Shown here one piece after another: positions 16,970 to 24,572 of a stretch of 44,895 bases of DNA. The notes beneath the pieces are model-generated. The model searched no databases. It was given only the letters and a program-made list of their open reading frames with translations, and was not told the DNA's origin. Made by a program: the position numbers and the translations under genes. Numbering within the stretch: the stretch's first letter is position 1; each line of letters opens with the position of its first letter. The stretch is from JBGCDD01 sp045105075 (GTDB lineage Bacteria > Pseudomonadota > Alphaproteobacteria > Rhodobacterales > Rhodobacteraceae). The stretch lies in the NCBI GenBank assembly GCA_045105075.1, contig JBGCDD010000103.1:1-44895 (forward strand). Direction: 5' to 3'.

Positions 16970-18471
16970 GCCGCCCCAACATCCTGATTCTGATGGTAGA
17001 TCAGCTCAACGGCACCTTGTTTCCCGACGGTCCTGCCGATTGGCTGCACGCGCCCAATCTGAAACGACTGGCGGCGCGGTCGACCCGCTTTGCCAACACC
17101 TACACCGCCTCGCCGCTCTGTGCACCGGGACGGGCCAGCTTTATGTCGGGGCAACTGCCACGCCGCACTGGCGTCTATGACAATGCCGCCGAATTTCGCA
17201 GCGACATTCCCACATACGCCCACCACCTGCGCCGCGCAGGCTATTACACCTGCCTTTCCGGCAAGATGCATTTCGTCGGCCCAGACCAGCTTCACGGGTT
17301 CGAAGACCGCCTCACAACCGACATCTACCCCGCCGATTTCGGCTGGACCCCGGACTACCGCAAACCCGGCGAACGCATTGATTGGTGGTATCACAATATG
17401 GGCTCGGTCACCGGCGCAGGGGTGGCCGAAATCTCAAACCAGATGGACTATGACGACGAGGTCGCCCATCACGCCAAAGCCAAACTCTACGACCTATCGC
17501 GTGATGACAGCCGCCCTTGGGCGCTGACGGTCAGCTTCACCCATCCGCATGACCCCTACGTGACCCGGCGCAAATACTGGGACCTGTACGAGGATTGCGA
17601 CCACTTGCACCCAAAAGTCACCGACCTTGGATACGACCAGCAAGACAAACACTCAAAACGCATCTTTGACGCCAACGACTGGCGCGGTTTTGACATCACT
17701 AGCACCCACGTAGAACGCGCCCGGCGCGCCTATTTCGCCAATATCTCGTACCTTGACGACAAGATCGGCGAAATCCTGCAAGTGCTTGAAGACACACGGC
17801 AAGAGGCGATCATCCTGTTTGTCTCTGACCACGGCGATATGCTGGGCGAGCGTGGCTTATGGTTCAAAATGTCCTTCTTTGAAGGCTCCGCCCGCGTACC
17901 GCTGATGATCTCGGCCAAGGGCCTTCCGCCGGGGCGCATCGACACACCGGTCTCAACCTTGGATGTAACCCCAACCCTTGGCGCGCTGGCCGGCCTCGAC
18001 CTCGGCGAAATTGCCCCGTGGACCGATGGCCAGGACCTGACCGCGCTGGCCCACGGCGGCGAACGAAACGACCCAGTGGCCATGGAATACGCCGCCGAAG
18101 GCTCAGACAGCCCCTTGGTGGCGCTGCGCTATGGCAAATGGAAATACATCCGCTGCGCATTGGACCCTGATCAACTCTACGACCTTGAAACCGACCCGTT
18201 TGAGCGCACAAACCTCGCCGAAGCCCCCGCCCACCAAGGCACGGTGCAAACCCTGCGCGCCAAATCCGAAGCCCGCTGGGATCTTTCCGCTTACGACGCC
18301 GAAGTGCGCGCCAGTCAGGCGCGGCGCTGGGTGGTCTACGATGCGTTGCGCCAGGGCGGATACTACCCGTGGGACTATCAGCCGCTGCAAAAAGCCTCCG
18401 AACGCTACATGCGCAATCACATGGATCTCAACATCCTGGAAGAAAGCCGCCGCTTTCCACGGGGCGAATGA
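16966..18471 (+). CDS. betC: Choline-sulfatase BetC
   Basis: Hydrolyses choline-O-sulfate to choline and sulfate, feeding the betaine pathway. 501 residues, the family length. Cys52 of CAPGR (52-56) is the sulfatase residue converted to formylglycine; the metal-site motifs NILILMVDQ (5-13) and VSDHGDMLGERGLW are intact, as is the C-terminal choline-sulfatase domain (RWVVYDALRQGGYYPWDYQP). ATG at 16966 overlaps the betI stop (ATGA). No signal peptide: a cytosolic enzyme, so choline sulfate must be imported by a system not in this window. An anaerobic or copper-type formylglycine-generating enzyme would be needed; none is encoded here. Confidence 0.93.
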   Translation: MSRPNILILMVDQLNGTLFPDGPADWLHAPNLKRLAARSTRFANTYTASPLCAPGRASFMSGQLPRRTGVYDNAAEFRSDIPTYAHHLRRAGYYTCLSGKMHFVGPDQLHGFEDRLTTDIYPADFGWTPDYRKPGERIDWWYHNMGSVTGAGVAEISNQMDYDDEVAHHAKAKLYDLSRDDSRPWALTVSFTHPHDPYVTRRKYWDLYEDCDHLHPKVTDLGYDQQDKHSKRIFDANDWRGFDITSTHVERARRAYFANISYLDDKIGEILQVLEDTRQEAIILFVSDHGDMLGERGLWFKMSFFEGSARVPLMISAKGLPPGRIDTPVSTLDVTPTLGALAGLDLGEIAPWTDGQDLTALAHGGERNDPVAMEYAAEGSDSPLVALRYGKWKYIRCALDPDQLYDLETDPFERTNLAEAPAHQGTVQTLRAKSEARWDLSAYDAEVRASQARRWVVYDALRQGGYYPWDYQPLQKASERYMRNHMDLNILEESRRFPRGE

Positions 18472-18480
18472 TGTCTTTTC

Positions 18481-18535
18481 CTCTTGCCCCAAATATCCCC
18501 GCCAGAGGCCAAAAATCGCCGCGCAGCGGCTCCAA
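18481..18535 (-). repeat. Possible diverged relative of the intergenic hairpin element
   Basis: Between betC and betA, the run CTCTTGCCCCAAATATCCCC resembles the reverse complement of the element's tail (CTTTCCAAATAAACTCCGGG), and it is followed by a perfect small hairpin GCCGC-GCA-GCGGC (18518-18530), as in the variable stem. The G5/C5 part is missing. The similarity is partial and may be coincidental. Confidence 0.35.
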
Positions 18536-18541
18536 CACCTG

Positions 18542-20200
18542 ATGGAGGCGGATTTCGTCATCGTCGGCGCCGGCAGCGCAGGGTGCGCCATGGCCTACCG
18601 CCTGTCACAAGCCGGGGCCTCTGTTTTGGTGATCGAACACGGTGGCACTGATGCAGGCCCGTTCATCCAGATGCCGGCCGCTTTGTCCTATCCGATGAAC
18701 ATGTCGCGCTATGATTGGGGCTACAGTTCTGAACCAGAACCACACCTGAACAATCGTCGGCTCGCCTGTCCACGCGGCAAGGTGATCGGTGGGTCGTCCA
18801 GCATCAACGGCATGGTCTATGTGCGCGGCCACGCGATGGATTACGATCATTGGGAAGAAAGCGGCGCGACAGGTTGGTCCTACGCCGACGTGTTGCCCTA
18901 TTTCAAACGCATGGAGCACTGGCACGACAGCGGCCATGGTGGCGACCCCGATTGGCGCGGCACTGATGGCCCGCTCCACGTCCAACGCGGGCCACGCGAC
19001 AATCCTCTGTTTCATGCCTTTGTCGAAGCTGGCCGCCAAGCAGGTTATCCGGTCACCGATGACTATAACGGCCAGCAGCAAGAGGGCTTTGGCCCGATGG
19101 ATCAAACCGTCTGGCAGGGGCGCCGCTGGTCGGCGGCCAACGCCTATCTGCGCCCGGCGCTAAAATCTGAAAATTGCGACCTGATCCGTGCGTTGGCGCA
19201 GCGCGTGATCATCGAAAACGGCCGCGCCACCGGTGTTGAAATCAAACGGGCCGGGCAGACCGAAACCATCCGCGCACGGCGCTCTGTGGTGCTTGCGGCC
19301 TCGTCGATCAATTCGCCCAAGCTGCTGATGCTTTCCGGCATTGGCCCCGCCAACCATCTGAAATCCCATGGGATTGACGTTGTGGCGGACCGCCCTGGTG
19401 TGGGCGCGAACCTTCAGGATCATCTGGAACTTTACATCCAGATGGCGTCGAGCCAGCCAATAACGCTCTACCGGCATTGGAACCTGGCGAGCAAGGCGAC
19501 CATCGGGCTGCAATGGCTGACCTCAAAACAAGGTCTCGGCGGATCAAACCAGTTCGAAAGCGCGGCCTTTATCCGCAGCCGCGCAGGGGTGGCTTATCCC
19601 GACATCCAATATCATTTTTTGCCCATTGCAGTGCGTTATGACGGAAAAGTCGCCGCTGAGGGCCACGGATTCCAAGCCCATGTTGGCCCAATGCGTTCGG
19701 CCAGTCGCGGGGCGGTCACATTGCGCTCTTCCGACCCCCAAGATGCGCCCTTTATCCACTTTAACTACATGTCTCAAGCTTCTGATTGGAAAGACTTTCG
19801 CACTTGTATTCGCCTCACGCGCGAGATTTTTCAACAGGATGCTTTTGCCCCGTACATTAAACACGAAATCCAGCCAGGAGCGGATGTGCAAAGTGACGAA
19901 GCGCTGGATGCGTTCATCGCCGAGCATGCCGAAAGCGCCTATCACGCCTGTGGCACCTGCCGGATGGGGCGCGCCGATGATCCGCGCGCGGTGGTCGATC
20001 CGACCGGGCGCGTGATCGGAGTCGACGGGCTCAGCGTGGCCGACAGCAGCCTGTTTCCGCGCATTCCCAACGGCAATCTGAATGCGCCCTCAATCATGGT
20101 CGGCGAAAAGATTTCGGATCACTTGCTGGGGCTTGATCCACTGTCGCGGGCCAATGATGCTCCATGGATTCACCCGGATTGGCAAACGGCGCAACGATAA
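18542..20200 (+). CDS. betA: Choline dehydrogenase BetA
   Basis: Membrane-associated FAD enzyme of the GMC oxidoreductase family that oxidises choline to betaine aldehyde (and partly on to betaine); 552 residues, the usual size. N-terminal FAD motif VGAGSAGC (8-15), GMC signature GGSSSINGMVYVRG, and the C-terminal YHACGTCRMG with the active-site His followed by SLFPRIPNGNLNAPSIMVGEK. The frame is open far upstream into betC, but ATG at 18542 (MEADFVIVGAGSAG) starts exactly at the flavin-binding strand. Only a weak ribosome-binding site is present. It follows betC by 70 bases. betB (betaine aldehyde dehydrogenase), the usual partner, is not adjacent. Confidence 0.92.
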   Translation: MEADFVIVGAGSAGCAMAYRLSQAGASVLVIEHGGTDAGPFIQMPAALSYPMNMSRYDWGYSSEPEPHLNNRRLACPRGKVIGGSSSINGMVYVRGHAMDYDHWEESGATGWSYADVLPYFKRMEHWHDSGHGGDPDWRGTDGPLHVQRGPRDNPLFHAFVEAGRQAGYPVTDDYNGQQQEGFGPMDQTVWQGRRWSAANAYLRPALKSENCDLIRALAQRVIIENGRATGVEIKRAGQTETIRARRSVVLAASSINSPKLLMLSGIGPANHLKSHGIDVVADRPGVGANLQDHLELYIQMASSQPITLYRHWNLASKATIGLQWLTSKQGLGGSNQFESAAFIRSRAGVAYPDIQYHFLPIAVRYDGKVAAEGHGFQAHVGPMRSASRGAVTLRSSDPQDAPFIHFNYMSQASDWKDFRTCIRLTREIFQQDAFAPYIKHEIQPGADVQSDEALDAFIAEHAESAYHACGTCRMGRADDPRAVVDPTGRVIGVDGLSVADSSLFPRIPNGNLNAPSIMVGEKISDHLLGLDPLSRANDAPWIHPDWQTAQR

Positions 20201-20230
20201 GAAACGTTTAACCTTCGCTAACAATCGCCG

Positions 20231-20259
20231 TTGATTAGATTAACACAAACCCGCATAGA
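20231..20259 (+). promoter_or_regulatory. Promoter of the nuclease gene, probably leaderless
   Basis: TTGATT (20231-20236), 17-base spacer, CATAGA (20254-20259), then six bases to the ATG at 20266. There is no ribosome-binding site. The expected transcription start coincides with the A of the ATG. Confidence 0.45.
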
Positions 20260-20265
20260 TGGGTG

Positions 20266-20922
20266 ATGTTAAGGATTTGTGCAGCTTTCGTTCTTGCTTT
20301 GCTCCCGATTTGCGCCTTTGCTGGCCCATCTGGCGCCGTGCGTGTGATTGACGCCGACACTTGGGATGTGGGCGGGCAGCGGGTGCGCCTGTTTGGTATT
20401 GATGCGCCTGAACTGTCGCAGACCTGCACCAACGCAACCGGCGGCGATTGGCCTTGCGGGCGTTGGGCGTCCGAGCAGGTGCGCGTGCAATATAATGGGC
20501 GCAATGCAGATTGTGATCAGATCACAATCGATCGATATCAGCGCATCGTTGCGGTTTGCAACGTTGGCGGGCAAGACGTTGCGCGGCTTATGGTGCAAAC
20601 GGGTCTGGCCTTTGCCTATCGCAAATATGCGATGGACTATGATCTAGACGAAAAACGCGCGGTGGTTGATGCGATTGGACTGCATGCGGGGCAGGTTGAA
20701 CGGCCTGCGGAATTCAGGGCACAAAAGGCGCGAGTTACCACGCCGCCGCCCAAAATTGGCTGTGATATCAAAGGCAACATCTCAGCCAGCGGTACGCAAA
20801 TTTACCACGTTCCAGGTCAGGATCATTACAGCCGCACCCGCATCTCCGAAAGAAAAGGCGAGCGATGGTTTTGTTCGGAAGCGCAAGCCAAAGCAGCAGG
20901 CTGGCGCCGCGCGCGCAGATAG
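20266..20922 (+). CDS. Secreted thermonuclease-family (SNase-like) protein
   Basis: Predicted 218-residue exported nuclease. A signal peptide covers the first 19-20 residues (hydrophobic AAFVLALLPICAFA). The SNase-like OB-fold domain follows with VRVIDADTWDVGG, RVRLFGIDAPEL, the central RYQRIVAVC and ARLMVQTGLAFAYRKY; these correspond to the conserved Asp/Arg/Glu core of staphylococcal nuclease-like proteins, here in the variant form common in alphaproteobacteria. The C-terminal 50 residues carry a second motif, CDIKGNIS...IYHVPGQDHY...GERWFCSEAQAKAAGWRRA, a short domain also found alone or fused to nucleases. The ATG was preferred over the GTG three bases earlier because of the promoter spacing. 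Confidence 0.8.
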   Translation: MLRICAAFVLALLPICAFAGPSGAVRVIDADTWDVGGQRVRLFGIDAPELSQTCTNATGGDWPCGRWASEQVRVQYNGRNADCDQITIDRYQRIVAVCNVGGQDVARLMVQTGLAFAYRKYAMDYDLDEKRAVVDAIGLHAGQVERPAEFRAQKARVTTPPPKIGCDIKGNISASGTQIYHVPGQDHYSRTRISERKGERWFCSEAQAKAAGWRRARR

Positions 20923-20929
20923 GCCCGCG

Positions 20930-21712
20930 TCAGGGCACCTGACGTTCCAGAAAGCGCCACATGTCAGGCAAAACATCACTGCGCCAAAGGTCGGTGTGCC
21001 CGGCGCCCGGCACAGCCCGGAACAGTTTGTCAGGGGCGGGAATGGCATCAAACAACAGCCGTCCCTGTTCAATCGGAATCAGCGTGTCCTTTGTGCCGTG
21101 AATGATCATCACAGGGTTGATCACATTATTTGCAAAATCAATGCTTTGCCAGGTGTTCTTCATAAATGGAATGATTGGATCAATCCCGCTATAGCTGTTG
21201 CGCGCCACATCCGCGATTGAGGTATACGGCGCCTCCAGCAGCATAGGCGCGCGGTCGCCCAACGCAAGAATCCCAACGCCTGTTCCAAGGCTTTCACCAT
21301 AAATTACAGTATTTTGCCTGTCATTGTTAAAGTGATTCCACACCGCTCGGACGTCTTCGATGATGATGGGTTGCGAAGGTGTTCCGCCCGAGCCGGATGA
21401 GCCGCGATAGGCCGGCGCAACAAGGCCATAACCGCGCGCTAAGAAACGCGCAAACCTTCCTGCGCGCGCGTGCAGATTGCCGGCATTTCCGTGTAAATAG
21501 AATATAACAGGCTTGCCCGGTTGGGCGGGGGCTGTCCACACCACCAGCGAAACATCACCGCGTTGCAAGCGATGTGCCGTGACCTGGTCTAGGCCGGCTT
21601 GGCGCGGCGAAACCTCAGTGGGATCAAAAGGGTAGACGAGCTTTGCTTCAATCGTATCAAAGCCCAAAAACCCGGCTAGCGCAAAGACTGCGGTCAATAT
21701 CAGCGCCCGCAT
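20930..21712 (-). CDS. Alpha/beta hydrolase with N-terminal membrane or signal segment
   Basis: Predicted serine hydrolase of 260 residues. Residues 1-18 are hydrophobic (uncleaved anchor or signal peptide). Oxyanion motif HGNAGN (74-79), nucleophile Ser141 in GESLG, acid Asp209 in HGTKD, and His239 in GAGHTDLW form a complete triad; the pattern is that of the YfhR/BEM46-like subgroup. The substrate is unknown. ATG at 21712 overlaps the stop of pccR (TGATG), so it is translationally coupled to the propionyl-CoA regulator and may be an esterase or thioesterase of the same physiology (inference). Confidence 0.8.
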   Translation of the reverse strand: MRALILTAVFALAGFLGFDTIEAKLVYPFDPTEVSPRQAGLDQVTAHRLQRGDVSLVVWTAPAQPGKPVIFYLHGNAGNLHARAGRFARFLARGYGLVAPAYRGSSGSGGTPSQPIIIEDVRAVWNHFNNDRQNTVIYGESLGTGVGILALGDRAPMLLEAPYTSIADVARNSYSGIDPIIPFMKNTWQSIDFANNVINPVMIIHGTKDTLIPIEQGRLLFDAIPAPDKLFRAVPGAGHTDLWRSDVLPDMWRFLERQVP

Positions 21713-23112
21713 CACTCGATCTCGTAAGGTAACACGCCGCGTTCATCGGCGTTGATGGTGAGACGGCGTTCCAGCGGTGGGACCGAGCGCTGATGACAGA
21801 GTTTGCGTTCGCAAATGCGGCACGAAATGCCGATCGGTTCAAACGCGCCCGCCTGGGTCACATCCAACGTGTCGGCATAGACCAATGACGCGGCGTGCCG
21901 CACCTCGCACCCCAGCGCGATGGCATAGCGGCGCACCGGCGCGCCATATGACCCACCGGGTTTGGACACGTCGCGCGCCAGAGAAATATAGCGCACCCCA
22001 TCAGGCGTTTCGGCCAATTGGCGCAGAAATCGCCCAGGTGTTTCAAAGGCTTGATGGACGTTCCAAAGCGGGCAGGCCCCACCAAAGCGGGCAAATTGCA
22101 GCCGCGTCGCGGAGTGACGTTTGGTGATCGTTCCAGCTTGGTCCACGCGCACAAAAAAGAATGGAATCCCTTTGGCGCCGGGGCGTTGCAGGGTCGAAAG
22201 GCGGTGCGCAACTTGTTCAATCGAGGCGCCAAAGCGACGGGCGAGCAGTTCCAAATCGTGGCGCGTGTCCTGCGCGGCGGCAAGAAAGGCGGCATAGGGC
22301 ATCATCGCGGCGCCGGCATAATAATTGGCCAACCCGATTTTGGCGATAGCGCGCGCCTCGGGGTTGTGCAGGCGCGCAGCGTCAAGTGTCTGTTCCAAAA
22401 GCGCATTTCGTCGCAGTAGCGCGACTTGCAGGATCAATTGGAACACCTGTGTTTCAGGCGTGGCGCGTGAGGACAGCACCAGTTTGCGTGCTTTGGGGTC
22501 AAACAGGCGCAGGGCGTCGATATCGGCCATCTCAACCGTAACGCCGCGATCGCTCAGCCGCGTCAGTGCCAGGGTCCGGAGATCGCGTTGCCCTTCTGCC
22601 TGAGCGCCAAAGCTTTCCCCGGCTTGGTCGACCGCATCGATGTAATTGTCGCAATAGTGAAAGAAATCACGGACTTCGTCCCAAGGGCTTGCCTGCGTGC
22701 GGGCATCTTCGCGCCCCAGCGCCTCATCCAGCGACGCGAGGCGTTCATGGGTTTGTCGATAGCTTTGGTGCAGTTGTAAAAACGCCCGGGCCAAACCGGG
22801 GGCATTGGACGCTGTCAGGCGCAAATCGGCCAGCGGTGGCATCGCGTCTGCAAAAACCGGATCCGCCAGGGCTTCGCGCATGTCCGACACCAGACGTTCG
22901 CCGTCCCCTGTGCTGAGTTCGGTGATATCGAGGCCAAATTCTTGCGCCAGCGCCAACACGACCGTTGTGCTGACCGGGCGATTGTTGTTTTCCATTTGGT
23001 TGAGGTAGGGCAGGGAAATCCCTAATTTTGCTGCAAAATCTTTTTGAGTCAGGCTGATCCGCGTGCGCATTTCGCGCAATTTGGCACCAACATAGAGTTT
23101 CTGAGGGGGCAT
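21712..23112 (-). CDS. pccR: Short-chain fatty acyl-CoA regulator (ScfR family), PccR-like
   Basis: XRE-type regulator of 466 residues. N-terminal helix-turn-helix at about 7-62 (LTQKDFAAKLGISLPYLNQMENNNRPVS is the core). The long C-terminal part is that of the RamB/PrpR/ScfR family, which bind TTTGCAAA-type sites and respond to short acyl-CoAs. The last 40 residues hold C431, C434 and C439 (CRICERKLC), a metal or Fe-S-like Cys cluster. From memory, a homologue called PccR in Rhodobacter sphaeroides controls propionyl-CoA carboxylase. Here pccB lies 1.5 kb away and both genes have TTTGCAAA palindromes upstream. ATG at 23112 was chosen over an upstream in-frame start because the binding sites lie just before it. 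Confidence 0.88.
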   Translation of the reverse strand: MPPQKLYVGAKLREMRTRISLTQKDFAAKLGISLPYLNQMENNNRPVSTTVVLALAQEFGLDITELSTGDGERLVSDMREALADPVFADAMPPLADLRLTASNAPGLARAFLQLHQSYRQTHERLASLDEALGREDARTQASPWDEVRDFFHYCDNYIDAVDQAGESFGAQAEGQRDLRTLALTRLSDRGVTVEMADIDALRLFDPKARKLVLSSRATPETQVFQLILQVALLRRNALLEQTLDAARLHNPEARAIAKIGLANYYAGAAMMPYAAFLAAAQDTRHDLELLARRFGASIEQVAHRLSTLQRPGAKGIPFFFVRVDQAGTITKRHSATRLQFARFGGACPLWNVHQAFETPGRFLRQLAETPDGVRYISLARDVSKPGGSYGAPVRRYAIALGCEVRHAASLVYADTLDVTQAGAFEPIGISCRICERKLCHQRSVPPLERRLTINADERGVLPYEIE

Positions 23113-23120
23113 GGGGCGCC

Positions 23121-23158
23121 TTTGCAACTTTGCTATTGAGCAAAGATAGGTTTGCAAA
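23121..23158 (-). promoter_or_regulatory. PccR/ScfR binding sites at the pccR promoter
   Basis: Within 38 bases: TTTGCAAC (23121-23128), the perfect 7-bp inverted repeat CTTTGCT-ATTG-AGCAAAG (23128-23145) and the perfect palindrome TTTGCAAA (23151-23158). They end nine bases before the pccR ATG, overlapping the probable transcription start, which suggests autorepression (inference). Confidence 0.7.
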
Positions 23159-23176
23159 GTGGTGAGGGCAAGGTTT

Positions 23177-24391
23177 TCAAAGCCCGAGGCGACGCTCGCG
23201 GCGGATCACAACCAATATTGCGCCGACGCCGAGCAAAGCAGTGGCCAGCATCAGCGCCAAAAGCGGCATAGCGCCGCTGCCCGGTGTCAAAAGGAAGCCT
23301 GCCCATGCCGATAGTGCGGCCCCACCCGCCAGCATCATTGCCCCGCTGAGCCCCGAGGCGGTGCCAGCCAGATGCGGGCGCACAGACAGCGCACCTGCGG
23401 TGGCGTTGGCAATTGTCATGCCGTTGCCCAGGCCCAGAAATGTCATGAAACCAAAGAAACTCAGCGCGCTGTCCAAGTTCAGGGCGGTCAGCGCCGCGCT
23501 GCTTAACATTCCGACGCAAATGATGATGCCGCCGATCAGGATCATGATGTTGATGCCCAGACGTTGAGCGTAAAGGCCGGTGAGCAAATTGCCCACGAAA
23601 TAGCCCATGGCCGGTGCGCCAAAATAGAGGCCCAATAGTCCAGGCGTGAGCATATAGACTTCGCTGCCCACAAACGGCGCGCCGCCCAGATAGGCAAAAA
23701 AGCCGCCCGATGTGAATGTGGCCGATGCGGTGTAGCCTCAAAACCGAGGCGAACGGAACAGTTCGGGGTATTCGCGAAACTGACCCACCAGCGTTTTGCC
23801 GCTTTTTGTGGCGGTTTCGCCAAAGTCGGTCCAGGTCAGCCAGATCGTCATCACGCCAAGAATGAACAGCAGCCAGAAATTCGCTTTCCACCCAAAGGCT
23901 TCATCCAGAACACCGCCAATGGCGGGGCCGATCATCGGCACAATGGCCATGCCCATTGTGACATAGCCAATCATGCTGGCGGCCTTGTCCTGGTCGTACA
24001 TATCCCGCACAGCCGCGCGCCCCAAGGCCATGCCAACAGCCATGACGGCTTGGCACATGCGAAAAAACAGAAATGTTTCGGCGGTGGGGGCGTAAATACA
24101 CCCCAGTGTGGCCAGAAGGAACAGGCCCATGCCCCAAAGGATCACCGGACGGCGGCCCATTTTGTCCGAGATCGGCCCGATCAGAATTTGCAGCAGCCCG
24201 CTCATGCCCAGATACAGCGCCACGGAAAGTTGCATGATGCGATAATCGGTTTCGAAATACGTGGTCATGTTGGGCAGGCTGGGCAAAAAGATGTTCATCC
24301 CCAGCGCCGACAGACCTGTCACAGTGATCAGAGTGACAACATGCGGCGGGGTGGTCCGATCCAGAAAGCGGATGGTGGGCAATTTGCTCAT
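23177..24391 (-). pseudogene. Bcr/CflA-family MFS drug-efflux transporter, interrupted by an in-frame TGA
   Basis: Intact Bcr/CflA proteins are 12-helix proton antiporters of about 400 residues. Here 404 codons in a single frame cover the full length, but codon 218 is TGA (23738-23740 on the plus strand as TCA). The N-terminal piece starts MSKLPTIRFLDRTTPPHVV and has the MFS motif DKMGRRPVILWG; it ends ...LFRSPRF. The same frame continues past the TGA as GYTASATFTSGGFFAYLGGAPFVG to the natural end. Family members usually have Trp at this spot (RFWGY), so one G-to-A change (TGG to TGA) explains the break. No frameshift is needed. The downstream half could start at an internal ATG (23671) but would lack half of the transporter. 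A sequencing error is the main alternative. Confidence 0.82.
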
Positions 24392-24460
24392 GTTTGACGG
24401 CGTATGGCTCTGAGCTGGGCTTGTCCAGTGGTCGATTGATATCAGATGCAGCTTAGCTTA

Positions 24461-24514
24461 TTTGCATTTTGCAGAAAGTGATAGCAAGGAAATTTGCAAA
24501 TTTGCGAAAATGCA
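24461..24514 (+). promoter_or_regulatory. PccR/ScfR binding sites upstream of pccB
   Basis: TTTGCA (24461-24466), TTTGCAGAAA (24468-24477), the perfect palindrome TTTGCAAA (24493-24500) immediately followed by TTTGCGAA (24501-24508) and ATGCA. They lie 59-112 bases before the pccB start, a position suited to activation, in contrast to the start-proximal sites at pccR. Confidence 0.7.
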
Positions 24515-24572
24515 CTTTGGCTCCTCTCCCGGCATCTATATGGTCCGCGCACATGTTAAGAGGGCCCGTGCC

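Noticed and set aside
18131..18541. N-terminal extension of BetA by 137 residues
   Set aside because: The extension runs in another frame through betC and would precede the FAD-binding strand, which must be N-terminal in GMC oxidoreductases.
23671..23740. Selenocysteine or programmed read-through at the TGA in the transporter gene
   Set aside because: The family has Trp at this position, no selenoprotein is known in it, and no stem-loop suited to recoding was seen right after the TGA. A simple nonsense mutation or a sequencing error is enough.
23177..24391. Frameshift in the Bcr/CflA gene
   Set aside because: Both halves are in the same frame (24391 and 23671 are congruent modulo 3), so the break is a stop codon and not an indel.
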